Below are positions 11,563 through 23,283 of a DNA stretch of 64,000 nucleotides, in pieces. The stretch's first letter is position 1. Every line of letters begins with the position of its first letter. A model generated the notes under the pieces. That model was not told the origin of the DNA. It saw only the letters and a list, made by a program, of their open reading frames with translations, and ran no database searches. Where the stretch lies: assembly GCA_039654915.1 (NCBI GenBank), contig CM077599.1, forward strand, positions 82,552,001 to 82,616,000. The letters are read 5' to 3'. A program made the position numbers and the translations under genes. This stretch comes from Aquilaria yunnanensis (Eukaryota; Streptophyta; Magnoliopsida; Malvales; Thymelaeaceae).

Positions 11563-11852
11563 AGTCACATGCACAAGCGGAAAAGTTTGTTTCTTTTGTG
11601 GGAGTTAATGAATTAGTAGCAAACGTCGTCATTTCAGGTTGTCGACATAAGGTGTAATTAGGCGCGAGTTTTAAATTCATTTCATTTGTAATTTTGTTAG
11701 TCTTGTATTTTGAACTCTGGGCATATGTCTTGTATTCATTCAATTTGGAAGAGGTTAATGAGAAATCACAGCTCCTATTCCTCTCATCCTCTTTTCTTTC
11801 TTTTCTGAATTCTCTCAAATTCTTTGATTCCATATAGTGGTAATTCTCTATC
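11563..11852 (+). mobile_element. Remnant of a third LTR retrotransposon, left part (probable LTR)
   Basis: This 290-bp piece continues directly at 34555 once the 11853-34549 element and one CTATC are removed. Joined, it leads into a tRNA-Met-like primer site and a gag fragment, so it is best read as LTR/leader sequence of the element that hosts the nest. Its start was not located; the TATA-rich run at 10400 may belong to it. Confidence 0.5.
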
Positions 11853-14800
11853 TGTGAGAAACCATCCTAATAAATACCTAATTAATTTCTTAATTAGACT
11901 AAATTATTCTGTTGCCTAATCCAAACTCTTAATTAGGCCAGAATCGTTTCTCATTTCTAGGATCTTTTACAGAGATTTACTATGTAAATCCTAGCCACTT
12001 GTCTAGCATTTAGTATTTACTTGAGAGTTAAGAAAAACATTTACTTAGTTCTAATAAAACACTTAAATTTATTAACTAAGATAGTGGTTTGGCGGGATTT
12101 AAAGAAAACATGAATAAAATATGTGCCGCCACGTAGGAAAACATTTTAAAGTTCATGCATGTACAAGTAATATGTCATGCCAAATCATGGATGAAAACTA
12201 CACTCATAGCACGTAAATACTTCAATAACACAATATCTAAGTGTTTTGCCTATCAACCTAAGCAAGTAATTTCATGGGTTGATAAGCCTAACCCGAAATA
12301 ATAATAATGCATGCCATAGTTATGCTAAGTGAAAGTCAATACCTACTAGTTACTACCATTGTGTTACAAAATATTCATGACTCAAATGGTTGATAGCCCC
12401 ACCTTTACCTGGGAAAGAAAAACCCAAGCGAGAAGTGACCCAAGAAGTCCTTACCCGACTACCTTGCTGTATAAGGTAAATAAGTTTAGAGTTAGATTCT
12501 GATTATAAGTGCATGCAACATATGAAAAATGAACATGTAGTATATGTAAAATATACCTGTGAGAAACTAACAAACAAGTATCAAATAATCACTATGGATT
12601 ATTTAGCTCTTGGACGATTTTATTTGCCCTTTAACAATAAGGGTAAGTATATAAAATACTTAGTAAGACATTCTAAAACAAATAATACATAACAACATCA
12701 CACATAATGGACCATATGCACACATTGTCATGCATGCACGAACCTTGCCCATAAACTATATGATCATGCCACGAGCTCTTATTACGTGGACTATTATATA
12801 ATGATCATCACATGCCCTTTTCGGTGCATGACTTCGAATACTTCACATACAAGCAAACATACCAAAAAACAAACAAACAAAACAAAACAAAACACTCATT
12901 GGCATATTTTTGCCATTGAGTATGCATTCTTGCATTTGCCCTTGAGCTTGCTAGTTTTCGCTATATCAAAACTTCCTTATTATATACAGTAGGGTTTGAC
13001 CATATTTTGTGTGGATCATAGTAACCATAGATGTGTCTTGCCCCTTCTAAGGCCTATTGGCCCAATAGGCCTATGTGTATGCTTACTTATGGCCTAAGTC
13101 ATTTATTGGGCCTAAGTGTCATCTAGGCCCTAGGGCTTTGCCTTGGGCTCCCCTTCATGGGCCATGCCCAAAGCGCAACCCAAGGCCCAGAAGAAACTAA
13201 GGCCCCCAAGATGTGCCTATGCAGCCCCATAGGTAAGCATAGCCATGAGCCCGCAGGCACATGTGCATGTGCACCCTTGGGCGTGCCCTTATGTGCCCAT
13301 TTCTCATACGTGATTGCATACCTTGTTACCACTCTGAGTATTTAAATACAGTGATCAATTTTAGTTAGCTCAAGTCCCAGGCAGTCCATGTCCTGTAGGC
13401 CAAGCAGAACATGTGCACTATGTTTACCCAAGTGCCCCTCTTAGTCATTACGCAAATATGTGTATATTGGTCCAACCATCACACACATTCACATACAATT
13501 TCATTTAGAAGTAATGATGACAATGAAATTCTTTATTCTTTTCCAATATGGAATTTGAGTAAAATTCCCAAGTGCATGTACAATTATATGCACACATGAT
13601 GCTATTGGTGCACTTTTTTTTTTCCAAACTTTCACACCATGCCCAACTCAAATTCTACCCATGTTCTCCTGTGCCCTAAAGGTTTTAAAACCTTTATTAC
13701 CCTTAAACCTTCATAGGAAAACAGGCCTAAGACATTAAATCCATCTAAGTTTACAATTATGGATTTTACACTTAACCGAGTAAAAATGACCATATGAACA
13801 GTGTTCAGCAAAGTCAGCCAATTTTGACAGGCCATAACTCTGGCTACAGGGCACCATATCTAGTGATTCAAAAGCCAAGTTATTCCTCTTGAAGTGTTCT
13901 AAGTGTGGTCAAAATTTCATAGCCAAATTATTTATGTACAGAAATTTATGGCAGCTGGAGTACAAGGTACCAAAATTTAGCCACTATTGGCCATTATGCC
14001 CATACAAAATTTCACAATATTCATACACTTCATTTCCATGTGCAAAACCAACTTGGTGGTGTCCATATATGTCTTATACACATGGAAAAACCATTCCTCT
14101 AAATTTAGAGCCCTTCTAATCATCATTCATAAAAATGTCATCAAAACAGCCCATAAACGTCATATGGACAGCATTATATACACACTCCAAACCACACTCC
14201 ATTAATCCATATATCCTTCTCACACTACACATACAACATACCAAGATCATTTACATGCATTTTTTCACCACATACATGACAATAAATTAGTTAATACGTA
14301 CACTAAGCTTCTTGGAGAACTTCAAAAGCACTAAGCACTCCAGAAACTTGAAAGGACCAGTTGTTGCGTAAGGCAGAAAGTATCATTACTAAAAATAGCT
14401 AATGTACTCCAAAAATCATGAAAATTTTCAGTTTAAAGCTAAACATATGAAGGTTAATATACCTGAAATTTCACAGAGAAATTCAAACGACAGCTATTAT
14501 GTTGAATGCTCTCTTTCAGGTGCTCCTGAAATGGACAGAAAAGGGGTAAGTCTCTTTGAAGAAACTTAGTAAGGGCTTATTATTAGAAACTTGAATTTCC
14601 AGCAACATACCTGAAATCCAACGACATAAAAACACAAAAACAAAGCACATATAAAAAAATATAGTCATCCAAATACACAAACAAATAGAACACAATCAAA
14701 TGCAATGCTAGCAGCAATACATCATTTGGGTTAGTCCATAAACAATCAAATAAACAATATGTAATCACTATGGCAACCCTCCTAAAGATAATGCTTGGTC

Positions 14801-16729
14801 TTAGGAGGTTAATTGATCTTAGTTAGTACTAACTTGGGCTCTAGAAACCCCTGTAAACACTACCATCTTAGTGCATGAAAAACAGTAAGGCTGGAACCTT
14901 GTTCATGCACTCCTCCTTAACCCATACTTGGTTCCTTAAGCTTTTTGCTCTCTTCCAAGCATGGTCTTAGCTTTATGGATGCTTTATCATCATCTTAGAA
15001 TAATAAACAATCATGAAACATGAAGATAAAACCCTTACCTAAGCAGTGAAGGCTGAAATCTTCAAGAGATACACAATAAACCCGAAAACTAAGATTTTTC
15101 TCTTTCTTGTTGCATCCGATTGCCTTCCTTTGTGATTTCTTGCGAGATTGAGCTATGGTGGCTATGGAAGCTTATGGAGGAGTTGAAGAACAGGTTGGTG
15201 GGGGACGAAAATGGGCAAGAAATGGAAAAAAAATAAAGATATTTTACTTGACTTGATTAGTTTAACCTTAACCCTCACTTAGGTCACTATAAGTATGTCT
15301 TAAGTAAAGACTTTTTGGCTAATCTTTAGCCCACCTTTTTTACCTTAGAACCTGGAAATAAAAGGCTGGGATAATGCTAGAAATGGCCACTTTTGGCTTT
15401 TGTCAAAAATCATCCTATCCTTAAGTTATTTTTGTGAACAATTGTACACCTAGTTGTCCTAGGTTCTTGAATAATAGCTTTTGTTTTCTTTATGTAATTC
15501 AGCCTCCAAAAATTGCTTCCATGCCATTCAAATCCTTCCAAAATCTCTCTTTTAGAGTTGTACAATTGAGTACCCAAGTATTGAAATTTGTAATGAGACC
15601 CATAAATTACTTGTAAAACAAGCAATCCTTTAGGGCGCCCTTTAGTACCAAATAACCATTGTAATCTTTTAGGTAGGTATAGATTATTCACTTTACCCTT
15701 CACATTTTATTCACTATGGTGAAAATTACGCTATATAATGGTTTATAACCATTATGCCTTTATACTGTAATTTTCTCATTTGTTAATGTGGTAACATACC
15801 TACTTGGACACACCCATGTGCAACTTAGCACATTGAACTCACTATGCTTCTAGGCACCCCAAAATATTAATGCACCTAGGAGCCCATGTCGCATACGCGC
15901 ACACACATATTGAGCCCTTGAAATCGGTCACAACACATGCATACCTCTCTTATGCTTACCAAACCTTAAAGGTTCGGCTACACACATCTACCAAGCATCC
16001 AAGGCTTGGTCCACACATGATTTTACATACCATGCACCAAGGACACCACTTGTTGCCCAAAACTAGGAGCTAGGTCTGCCCTTAGTGCCACATGAGTCCT
16101 CTTTGGCTCTATTGGTCATCCTATGCCCTTTTTGCCCTACTATTTGTCGTAGCTTTTACCAAACTAAAACATGGCCAAAGCTTCTCAAAGAGAGAAGAGC
16201 TAGAACACCTTACCTTTGTGTAGATCACTACATTGCAAAAACGTTTTAAGCACTAAAAGTCCTTTCCTAGTCTTCTTAAAGTCCCTTAACTATATATTAA
16301 AATAACTACTTGAACAATCAACATTTTTGAGCCTAGGGGCAATGTTTTTTACTTTACATAAATAAGCCAAAATTACCACTCACCTTAGTAAAAACTCTCA
16401 AACCAAAACTCCTTCTCAAAGCTCCACGGTTCTCCTTCTTCTTACCAAGCTTAACCTCAACAGCCAAGGGTTTTTATGAGTATAATGTTGTTGTTTAAAG
16501 AAGAGGAAACCCAGCTCTAGTAAAATGAAGTTCCTCACTTCAATAAACATCCTAAAACCGTGGCCACCTCAATAAACATCCCAAAATCGTGGCCATCTTA
16601 GATTTTTAATCCTATGAACTCTAAGGACTATTTGACTCATTAACTTAACTTAAACCTAGCTTGCAAGTGTAATCTTATCAAGGATTATATAAATAAAATA
16701 AATTAATTACCTGATAAAATATTCTCACA
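11853..16729 (-). repeat. Outer element 3' LTR (4.88 kb)
   Basis: Begins TGTGAGAA and ends TTCTCACA. It aligns with the right LTR over 11853-13100, a short block near 16500-16590, and the last 130 bp. The block from 13100 to 16500 has no counterpart in the right LTR. Confidence 0.88.
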
Positions 16730-16739
16730 TCTTCCCCCT
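16730..16739 (-). promoter_or_regulatory. Polypurine tract of the outer element
   Basis: Minus-strand AGGGGGAAGA directly abuts the LTR start, the expected plus-strand primer position. Confidence 0.8.
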
Positions 16740-16794
16740 ATTCAGAAAATTGGTTCTCCAATTCACGCTTTAACTCTAGGAATAGGCTGGGATA

Positions 16795-17034
16795 TTAAGT
16801 CTTTATATCATGCTCTGTCTCCCAAGTGGCCTCATCCTCCGAATGATTGGACCATTGGACCTTGACCATGGGTATCCACTTGGTCATTAGCTTTCTGACT
16901 TGTCGGTTAAGGAATTTAATTGGGCGTTCTGCATAGGTCAAGTCCCTGCTCACTGGCTTGATAGGAAGGGGTATCACCGATTGCCCGTTATGCGCATTGC
17001 ATTTCTTCAATACACTAACATAGAACACATTATG
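16795..17034 (-). pseudogene. Outer element integrase C-terminus with chromodomain-like tail
   Basis: Minus-strand reading gives VFYVSVLKKC, then DLTYAERPIKFLNRQVRKL, then VQWSNHSEDEATWETE. These match the end of chromovirus integrases, where the EATWE block belongs to the chromodomain-like tail. The frame is cut at 17034 by the Tat element insertion and continues at 27255. Confidence 0.85.
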
Positions 17035-17039
17035 TATAT

Positions 17040-17894
17040 TGATAGCCGAAGGGCTTTCGCCTCTCCCAGTACGTACTTCCTGCCGAAGTTGTGTTCGGGA
17101 AGCCTGGCATAGCTCGAAATGAAGTACTGTCATTGACCTCGGCAGGAGCGAAGTCGAGCACCACGAAGTCAGGACTTCGGCTAATACGCCAGGAAATCCA
17201 AAGGTATGGCCGGCTCATTCGGGGGACCAAACAGATTGTCTTCGGGACAGAGGCCTAGCCCTTACAAGCAGGAGAGAATCCTCCGAAGGCAGAACCACCG
17301 AACTAAAGGACTCCCCGAACTACGAGCATCCCGAAGAAGGGCATCCATACCAAAGGACGACCTTGCCCAGAGGACTTCGGGAGTACGACATGAGCATTTA
17401 AGGAGCCTCTGGCATGTCGCCCACAGATGTTACATGCCGCCCCAAACGGCGGTTTGACACGCCGACGCCGTCCAGGTCTTGTCACGACCTGTCTCGGTTC
17501 AAGGTTCAAGGAGCTTGCCACCGGCTACTTGTCCCCTACGCCCAGAAACTCAGAGAACATCTGACCGAACACGTGTCGTTATCTGAATGGGCTGGGCACT
17601 CCTATAAATACCAGGGAACAGACCCTGGCAAACGGTTCGACTCCTCCATATTGAGAAAACACAAACAGGCAAGGCCACTAAACTTCCTAGTGCTCCCCCT
17701 CTTTCACCTCTCAGGACATTGACTAGGGCGTCGGAGGCTCCTCCCCGGGAAAACACCTCAGGGACCTCCTAACCCTCTTTTCTGAGTATTTTCAGGCATA
17801 CTCCCCTGGGAAATTCGAGCTGCAGACGTTCTCCCCTTCAGGAAGTCCCTCCCGGAGTCACAATGTCTTCCGAAAAAGATGCCGCCGGGCATCA
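17040..17894 (+). repeat. Tat element 5' LTR
   Basis: 855 bp. TATAAATA at 17603-17610 marks the likely promoter, giving a transcript start near 17635. The gag ATG at 17863 lies inside the LTR. Confidence 0.95.
17603..17610 (+). promoter_or_regulatory. LTR TATA box
   Basis: TATAAATA, conserved in the 3' LTR at 26958-26965. It is the only good TATA in the LTR. Confidence 0.75.
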
Positions 17895-19227
17895 TTTGGC
17901 GCCGTCTGTGGGAACCCACCCTCAGGTCGCCGTTGTTGAGACTCGACGTTCCAAGGACAAGGGACTCCTGAGGTCCCCGTCCGCGCCTGAAGTTCAACCG
18001 ACTACTGAGCAAACCATTCCAGGGACTTCTTTGCCGGAGGAGGAGCGTCCTCTTGTCATCACCATGAGTTTTCTGCGCGACTTTCAACGGTCTGTTATGG
18101 CTGAAATGACGCAACAGATAGACCAAAGGTGGCCGCAACCAACTCAGGCCCAAAGGCCTCCCTCACCAGTACGCCCTTGGGAGAAAAGCCCCAAGCCAAC
18201 CTACCGCAGTTCGGGAAGTGGGTACCCCCGTGAAGAGTCTTCGACAGAAAACACACCCCTCGGGGCACGACTTGCGGGACAAACGAGGTCTAAGCGACCT
18301 AAAGTCCCATACCAAAGGAACTCATTACCCGAGGCGAAGTCTCCATCCCCTCGGCGTCGAAGTCACTCCCTGAAGAGGCACAGGCAATCTCCTTGCAACG
18401 AAGCCTACAAGCACCAGGAGGAAGAGCCTAGCGCCACACTCCTTTTGGAGAAGATATTGGCGAGGTTGGACAGGGTGGAAAAACAGGTAGCCCGTAAGCC
18501 CGTCTGGGCCAGGCTATCTGGGACCTTTTGTGGGGATGAGTCCCCATTCACCCGAGCTGTAGTTGAAGCAGCCATGCCAGGTGACTTCCGAGTACCTCGG
18601 CTAGAAACGTACGATGGCCGAACTGATCCACAGGCTCATCTGACCAAGTATAGACGCAGCATGATGATGCACGGTGCCGATGATGCCACCTTGTGCAAAT
18701 GTTTTGAGGTCACCCTCACAGGACCAGTAACAGCCTGGTACAATTCATTAGCTCCAGGAACCATCACAGAGTTTCAAGAGTTATCTACGGCCTTCACACA
18801 ACAATTCATTGGAAGTCGGCCGACGGCGAAGATGCCCGTCCAGATGTTCGACATAGTGCAAAAAAGTGGAGAAATCATCCGCGACTATGTCGAAAGGTTT
18901 AACAGAGAAGCTTTGAGTGTCCTAGACTTTCGGCCCGAAATACGCATCCTCGCGATGACACGGGGCCTTCGGATGGATTCACAGCTATTTTACGAATTCT
19001 CCAAAGACCCTCCAGACACACTTGGCGAGTTCTACCGAAGGGCCGAACAGCACATGACGGCCGAAGAGCTGAGAATGGGTGGGCCGAAGTCCGATCACAA
19101 CCAGGCTGAAGAATCCACCCAGCAAAGCCGATATCTAGCCGAACAGGCAGAACGACCTCAGAGAATGCGGGGAAGGAAACTCCTAACCTTCACACCCTTG
19201 AACACCACAGGACCAATATCCTCATGA
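17863..19227 (+). pseudogene. Tat element gag
   Basis: The first ORF is 454 codons with ATG at 17863, within the LTR and reading through the primer site. The N-terminal 200 residues are Ser/Pro/Arg-rich and poorly conserved. Residues about 230-420 form the retrotransposon gag core: GDFRVPRLETYDGRTDP, then TLTGPVTAWYNSL, then RDYVERFNREAL. The frame breaks near 19200. The zinc-knuckle remnant [15 protein letters not shown] is found in another frame at 19291-19350, so the ORF is truncated at its C-terminus. Gag would form the cytoplasmic virus-like particle. Confidence 0.9.
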
Positions 19228-19403
19228 AAATGGAAAGACAGGGGACCCAAATTCAGCGGCCAAGGGCCATGACCGCTGATAACAAAAAGAACATAAAGAA
19301 GTTCTGCCAGTTCCACCGCGACCACGGCCACAACACTGAAGACTGCTTCCAACTGAAGAGGTACATAGAGTCACTGATCAAACTGGGTTAACTTCGGCGT
19401 TAT

Positions 19404-19833
19404 TTGCGAATGCCTTCCCCGAAAGGAAGAAAAGAGGAGGAGGGAAAAGCAAATGACGAGGATTACGACTCCGATAGAAGGAGGAACCGAAGTCCAAAGA
19501 GGCGTCCTCCACCTCCGGCAGGGATAATACAAACAATCACGACGGGACTTCCATCCTCGGAAAGAAAGAGGAAGGCCAGAGAAATAGCAGTCATGGAATA
19601 TCATAGTCCAATGAAGAAGCCGGCCCGAAAGGATGGTTCCGCCATCATATTTCCCCATGACGACCCACTGTTGGTCATGGCAAGGATAGGAAACTAGGAC
19701 GTAAAGAGAGTGTTACTTGACGATGGATCAAATGCTGACGTCCTGTTTTCGCATTTGCTGCCGAGCTTGGGCATATCAAGCAACGACCTCAAGCCTGTCA
19801 CCTCGCCTACCTTCGGGGTGGGACCAAGGTGAC
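19404..19833 (+). pseudogene. Tat element protease region, truncated
   Basis: After a stop at 19695-19697 the frame reads VKRVLLDDGSNADVLF, the active-site region of a retroviral-type aspartic protease, then SHLLPSLGISSNDLKPVTS. Shortly after VGPR the frame jumps into the start of the reverse transcriptase, so about 150 residues usual between the two domains appear deleted. Confidence 0.8.
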
Positions 19834-21240
19834 AAGAAAAAACTCATATCTTTTCTGCTGACAAATAAAGATCTATTTGCCTACTCATCGAAAGATATGC
19901 CAGGGGTAAACCCTGGCGTAATACAACATAGCCTTAAAGTAAATCTGGAGGCAAAACTTGTCCGGCAAAAGAAACGGAGCATCTCGGTCCATAAAAGTAA
20001 CTTTGTCAAAACCGAAGTCCAGCGCTTGTTAGACGCTGGTGTCGTCAATGGAGGTCAAATACCCCGAATGGTTAAGCAACGTGGTAATTGCCACAAAAGA
20101 AGGAAGCAGTAAGCTCTGAATGTGCATCGACTTCAGGAACTTGAACGATGCTTGCCCTAAAGACTTATACCCTCTCCCACCGATAGACCAATTGGTAGAC
20201 TCAACTGCCGAATATGGGCTCCTAAGTTTCCTAGACGCCTTCAGTGGGTATCATCAAATAAGGATGAACCCCAAAGATGAAGAGAAAACCTCCTTCATCA
20301 CCGAGAGGAGAACGTACTGCTACGTCAGGATGCCCTTCGGCCTAAAAAATGCAGGAGCCACCTACCAGAGGTTATGAGCAAGGTCTTTAGCTATCAAATA
20401 GGGAGAAATATGGAAGTCTATGTCGACGACATGATAGTTAAGAGCAAGCTGCCTAGTGACCACGTCGTGGATCTAAAGGAAACTTTCCACCAGCTCAGAA
20501 CCTTTGGGATCCGCCTTAATCCCGAAAAGTGTATCTTCAGAGTGACCTCGGGAAAGTTTCTTGGGTATATGGTATCAGAAAGAGGCATTGATGCTAACTC
20601 AGAAAAAATTAAGGCTTTGCTCGAATTTTGAACTCCCGCCACAATAAAAGATGTGCAGAGACTCACTGAAAGGATAACCTCTCTTAGTAGGTTTATTTCC
20701 AGATATGGAGACCGGTGTCGAGTGTTCTTCAAGGTCCTCACTAAGGCAACAAAAAAGGAGAACAACCTTGGAAATGATGATCATCCTTGGAATGAAGACT
20801 GCTAAAAGGCTTGGGAAGAACTCAAAATCTACTTAGCCAATCTGCCCACTCTGCGACAACCTCGCGAGGCAGAACCCCTCGTGTTATACCTCGCCGTCAC
20901 AGAAAAAGCTGTGAGCTCGGTCCTTGTGAAAAAAGAGGGGCCGAAGCAATGGCCAGTCTATTATGTAAGCAAGTCCCTACACGGTGCCGAAGTCAGGTAT
21001 CCCTTGCTGCAGAAAGCTATATTTGCTTTGGTACTAGCAAGAAGAAGGCTACGACCATACTTTCAGGCTCACCCTATCATCGTCCGAAGTAGTCTACCAC
21101 TACGGGATGTCATGAGGAAAGTTGATTATTCGGGAAGGCTTTCCAAGTGGTGTATAGAGCTTGGCGAACACGACATCACTTATGAACCTCGGAAAGCCAT
21201 AAAAGCTCAAGCACTGGCAGACTTCATTGCCGAAGTACCC
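19828..21240 (+). pseudogene. Tat element reverse transcriptase and RNase H
   Basis: Conserved blocks appear in order across several frames: DLFAYSSKDMPGV, MCIDFRNLNDACPKD, FLDAFSGYHQI, MPFGLKNAGATYQRL, EVYVDDMIVKS (the catalytic YVDD), and KFLGYMVSERGID. RNase H follows with PLVLYLAVTEKAVSSVL and YYVSKSLHGAEVRYPLL. Frame breaks occur near 20110, 20375, 20630 and 20800. The enzyme would copy element RNA to DNA in particles. Confidence 0.9.
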
Positions 21241-21846
21241 ACTACCGAGGATAGCCATCCGGATCCTGGCGAAGGTAAGCCCGAATGGACTTTGTATGTT
21301 GACGGAGCCTCAGGGTTCGAACACCAGGGAGCTGGGGTAATTATTAGAGGTCCCGAAGGCCTAGAAGTAATGAAGGCTATCAAGTTCGGCTTTAACGTCA
21401 CCAACAATATGGCTGAGTATGAAGCCCTCATAGCAGGATTGCGCCTAGCCAGAAAAATTGGCATAAGAAACTTGAAAGCCCACAGTGATTCTCAGCTGGT
21501 AGTTCAGCAAACGGCAGGAGACTACGGGGCAAAGGACCCAACCTTGGCAAAATACCATGAATTGGTAGCAAAACTCATCCGGGAGTTCGACACCGTACGA
21601 ATCGAAAGCGTTCCTCGACGAGATAATGCCGAGGCAGATTGCTTGGCAAAATCAAAAACATGCACCGAGGTGCTAAACCACCCGAGCATCATAGTGCTGA
21701 GCATAGCAACTTCGGGAAAAGGATGGAAAGACCCGATAAAAAGATATCTCGCAGACAATACGCTCCCCGAAGACCCCAGTGAAGCTGCAAAAGTGCGAAG
21801 ACGCTTCTATCGATTCTTCCTAATTGGCGAAGAATTATATCGGTAG
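21241..21846 (+). pseudogene. Tat element archaeal-type RNase H (aRNH)
   Basis: Part of the intact 321-codon frame 20881-21846. Acidic residues of the RNase H fold are visible: WTLYVDGASG (first Asp), NMAEYEALIAGL (Glu), HSDSQLVVQQ (Asp) and PRRDNAEADCLAK (Asp). This second RNase H is typical of Tat elements. The frame ends at TAG 21846, cutting it from integrase. Confidence 0.88.
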
Positions 21847-21897
21847 GGATATGCAAATCCACTACAGAGGTGTGTTGGCGAAAAAGATACTGAAATG

Positions 21898-22960
21898 ATC
21901 CTCGAAGAAGTACATGAAGGTGCTTGTGGTTTGCACATCGGAACCGACGCCCTGGCAGCAGTAATACTTCGCCAAGGATACTTTTGGCCTACCCTGAGAA
22001 AGGACGCTAGGCAGTTCGTCCAGAAATGCGGTAATTGCCAAAGGCACGCGAATATCTAGAGGACACCCTCGAAATTGGTAACTTTGGCTGACTATCCCTG
22101 GCCCTTCGCAGTCTGAGGCATAGACCTCATTGGGCAGCTCCCAACAGCGCCTGGAGGCATAAAGTTCTGCGTGGTAGCAGTAGACTATTTCTCCAAATGG
22201 GTCGAGGCAAAACCCCTGGCGACTATCTCGGCAAAAGAGGTGCAGAAGTTCGTATGGAAGAACATTGTATGCAGATTCGGCATACCAAGGGTACTAGTAG
22301 CTAATAATGGGTCCCAGTTTATAGACAAGGGATTCCATGAATTTATCAGTGACCTCGGAACAAAAATGCACTTCGCCTCAGTAGCTCACCCCTAAAGCAA
22401 TGGGCAGGTAGAAGTATCTAATAGGATCATAAAATATGGTCTGAAAAAAGAGACTGGGGGAAGCAAAAGGGAAATGGCCAGGAGAGCTCCAAAGCGTGTT
22501 ATGGGGTTACCGAACAACACCCCGAAGAGCCACAGGGGAGACACCTTTTTCACTTGTTTTCGGTACAGAGGCTATCATCCCAATCGAGGTAGTACGACCA
22601 TCAGTACGAGTGCAAGTGTTTAATGAAAGGGGAAATGACCTCGGCATGAGGACCAAGCTCGACCTCGTCAGCGAACACAGAGAAATAGTTGAGCTGAGAA
22701 GAAAAGCTTTTCAGCGAAGAGTGGCCGCGGCCATAAACTTACGGGCCAGGCCAAAGGGAATCAAAAAAGGAGACCTCGTTCTCCGAAAGGCTGAATTTGC
22801 ACCCCGAAAGCCATCCCACGGGGTACTTCGCTCAAATTGGGAAGGACTTTACCTAGTACTTGCCGAAATGCGAAAAGGGGTGTACAAGCTCGGCGATCCC
22901 GAAGGCGTAGAATTGAAGAATACTTGGCACTCAGACGCCTTAAAAAAGTTCTATGCTTAG
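21898..22960 (+). pseudogene. Tat element integrase
   Basis: The HHCC zinc finger is seen as EEVHEGACGLHIG and CGNCQRHANI. The catalytic core shows GIDLIGQLPTAPGG (first Asp) and NGQVEVSNRI (Glu). The second acidic position reads VLVANNGSQF, where the family has DNG, so the catalytic Asp is Asn. Stops lie near 22058 (TAG), 22114 (TGA in place of Trp) and 22394. A last ORF, 22496-22960, holds the C-terminal domain (GYRTTPRRATGETPFSLVFG ... LKKFYA). The enzyme would be inactive. Confidence 0.9.
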
Positions 22961-23283
22961 GATTTCGATGGGAAAATGGCATTGTACAAATTAGAAAAAA
23001 TATTCTAAGTACAAAAGTTCCTCAGAAAAGTTCCTAAGCATAAATTGTACAAGTCAGAATTCCGCAAAGGTGATCGCCGAAACGAGCGCAGATATGATTT
23101 TCTGAAGTCACTTGAGCGAACGTGTTCGGGACAATGGGAAATGAAGAATCTCGCAAAAAGACTTAGCCAAATTTTCTAAAAAGAAAAGTCTTTCTTGAAA
23201 TGAATTTGCTTACAGAGAAGAAGGAGTGCCAAAGGAAGAAGTACAAAAAAGAAGGAAAAGAAGGCAAAGGACCCTAGAACAAA

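Noticed and set aside
16900..17230. ORFs crossing the left boundary of the Tat element
   Set aside because: They mix outer-element integrase with LTR sequence; the TSD at 17035-17039 shows the junction is an insertion.
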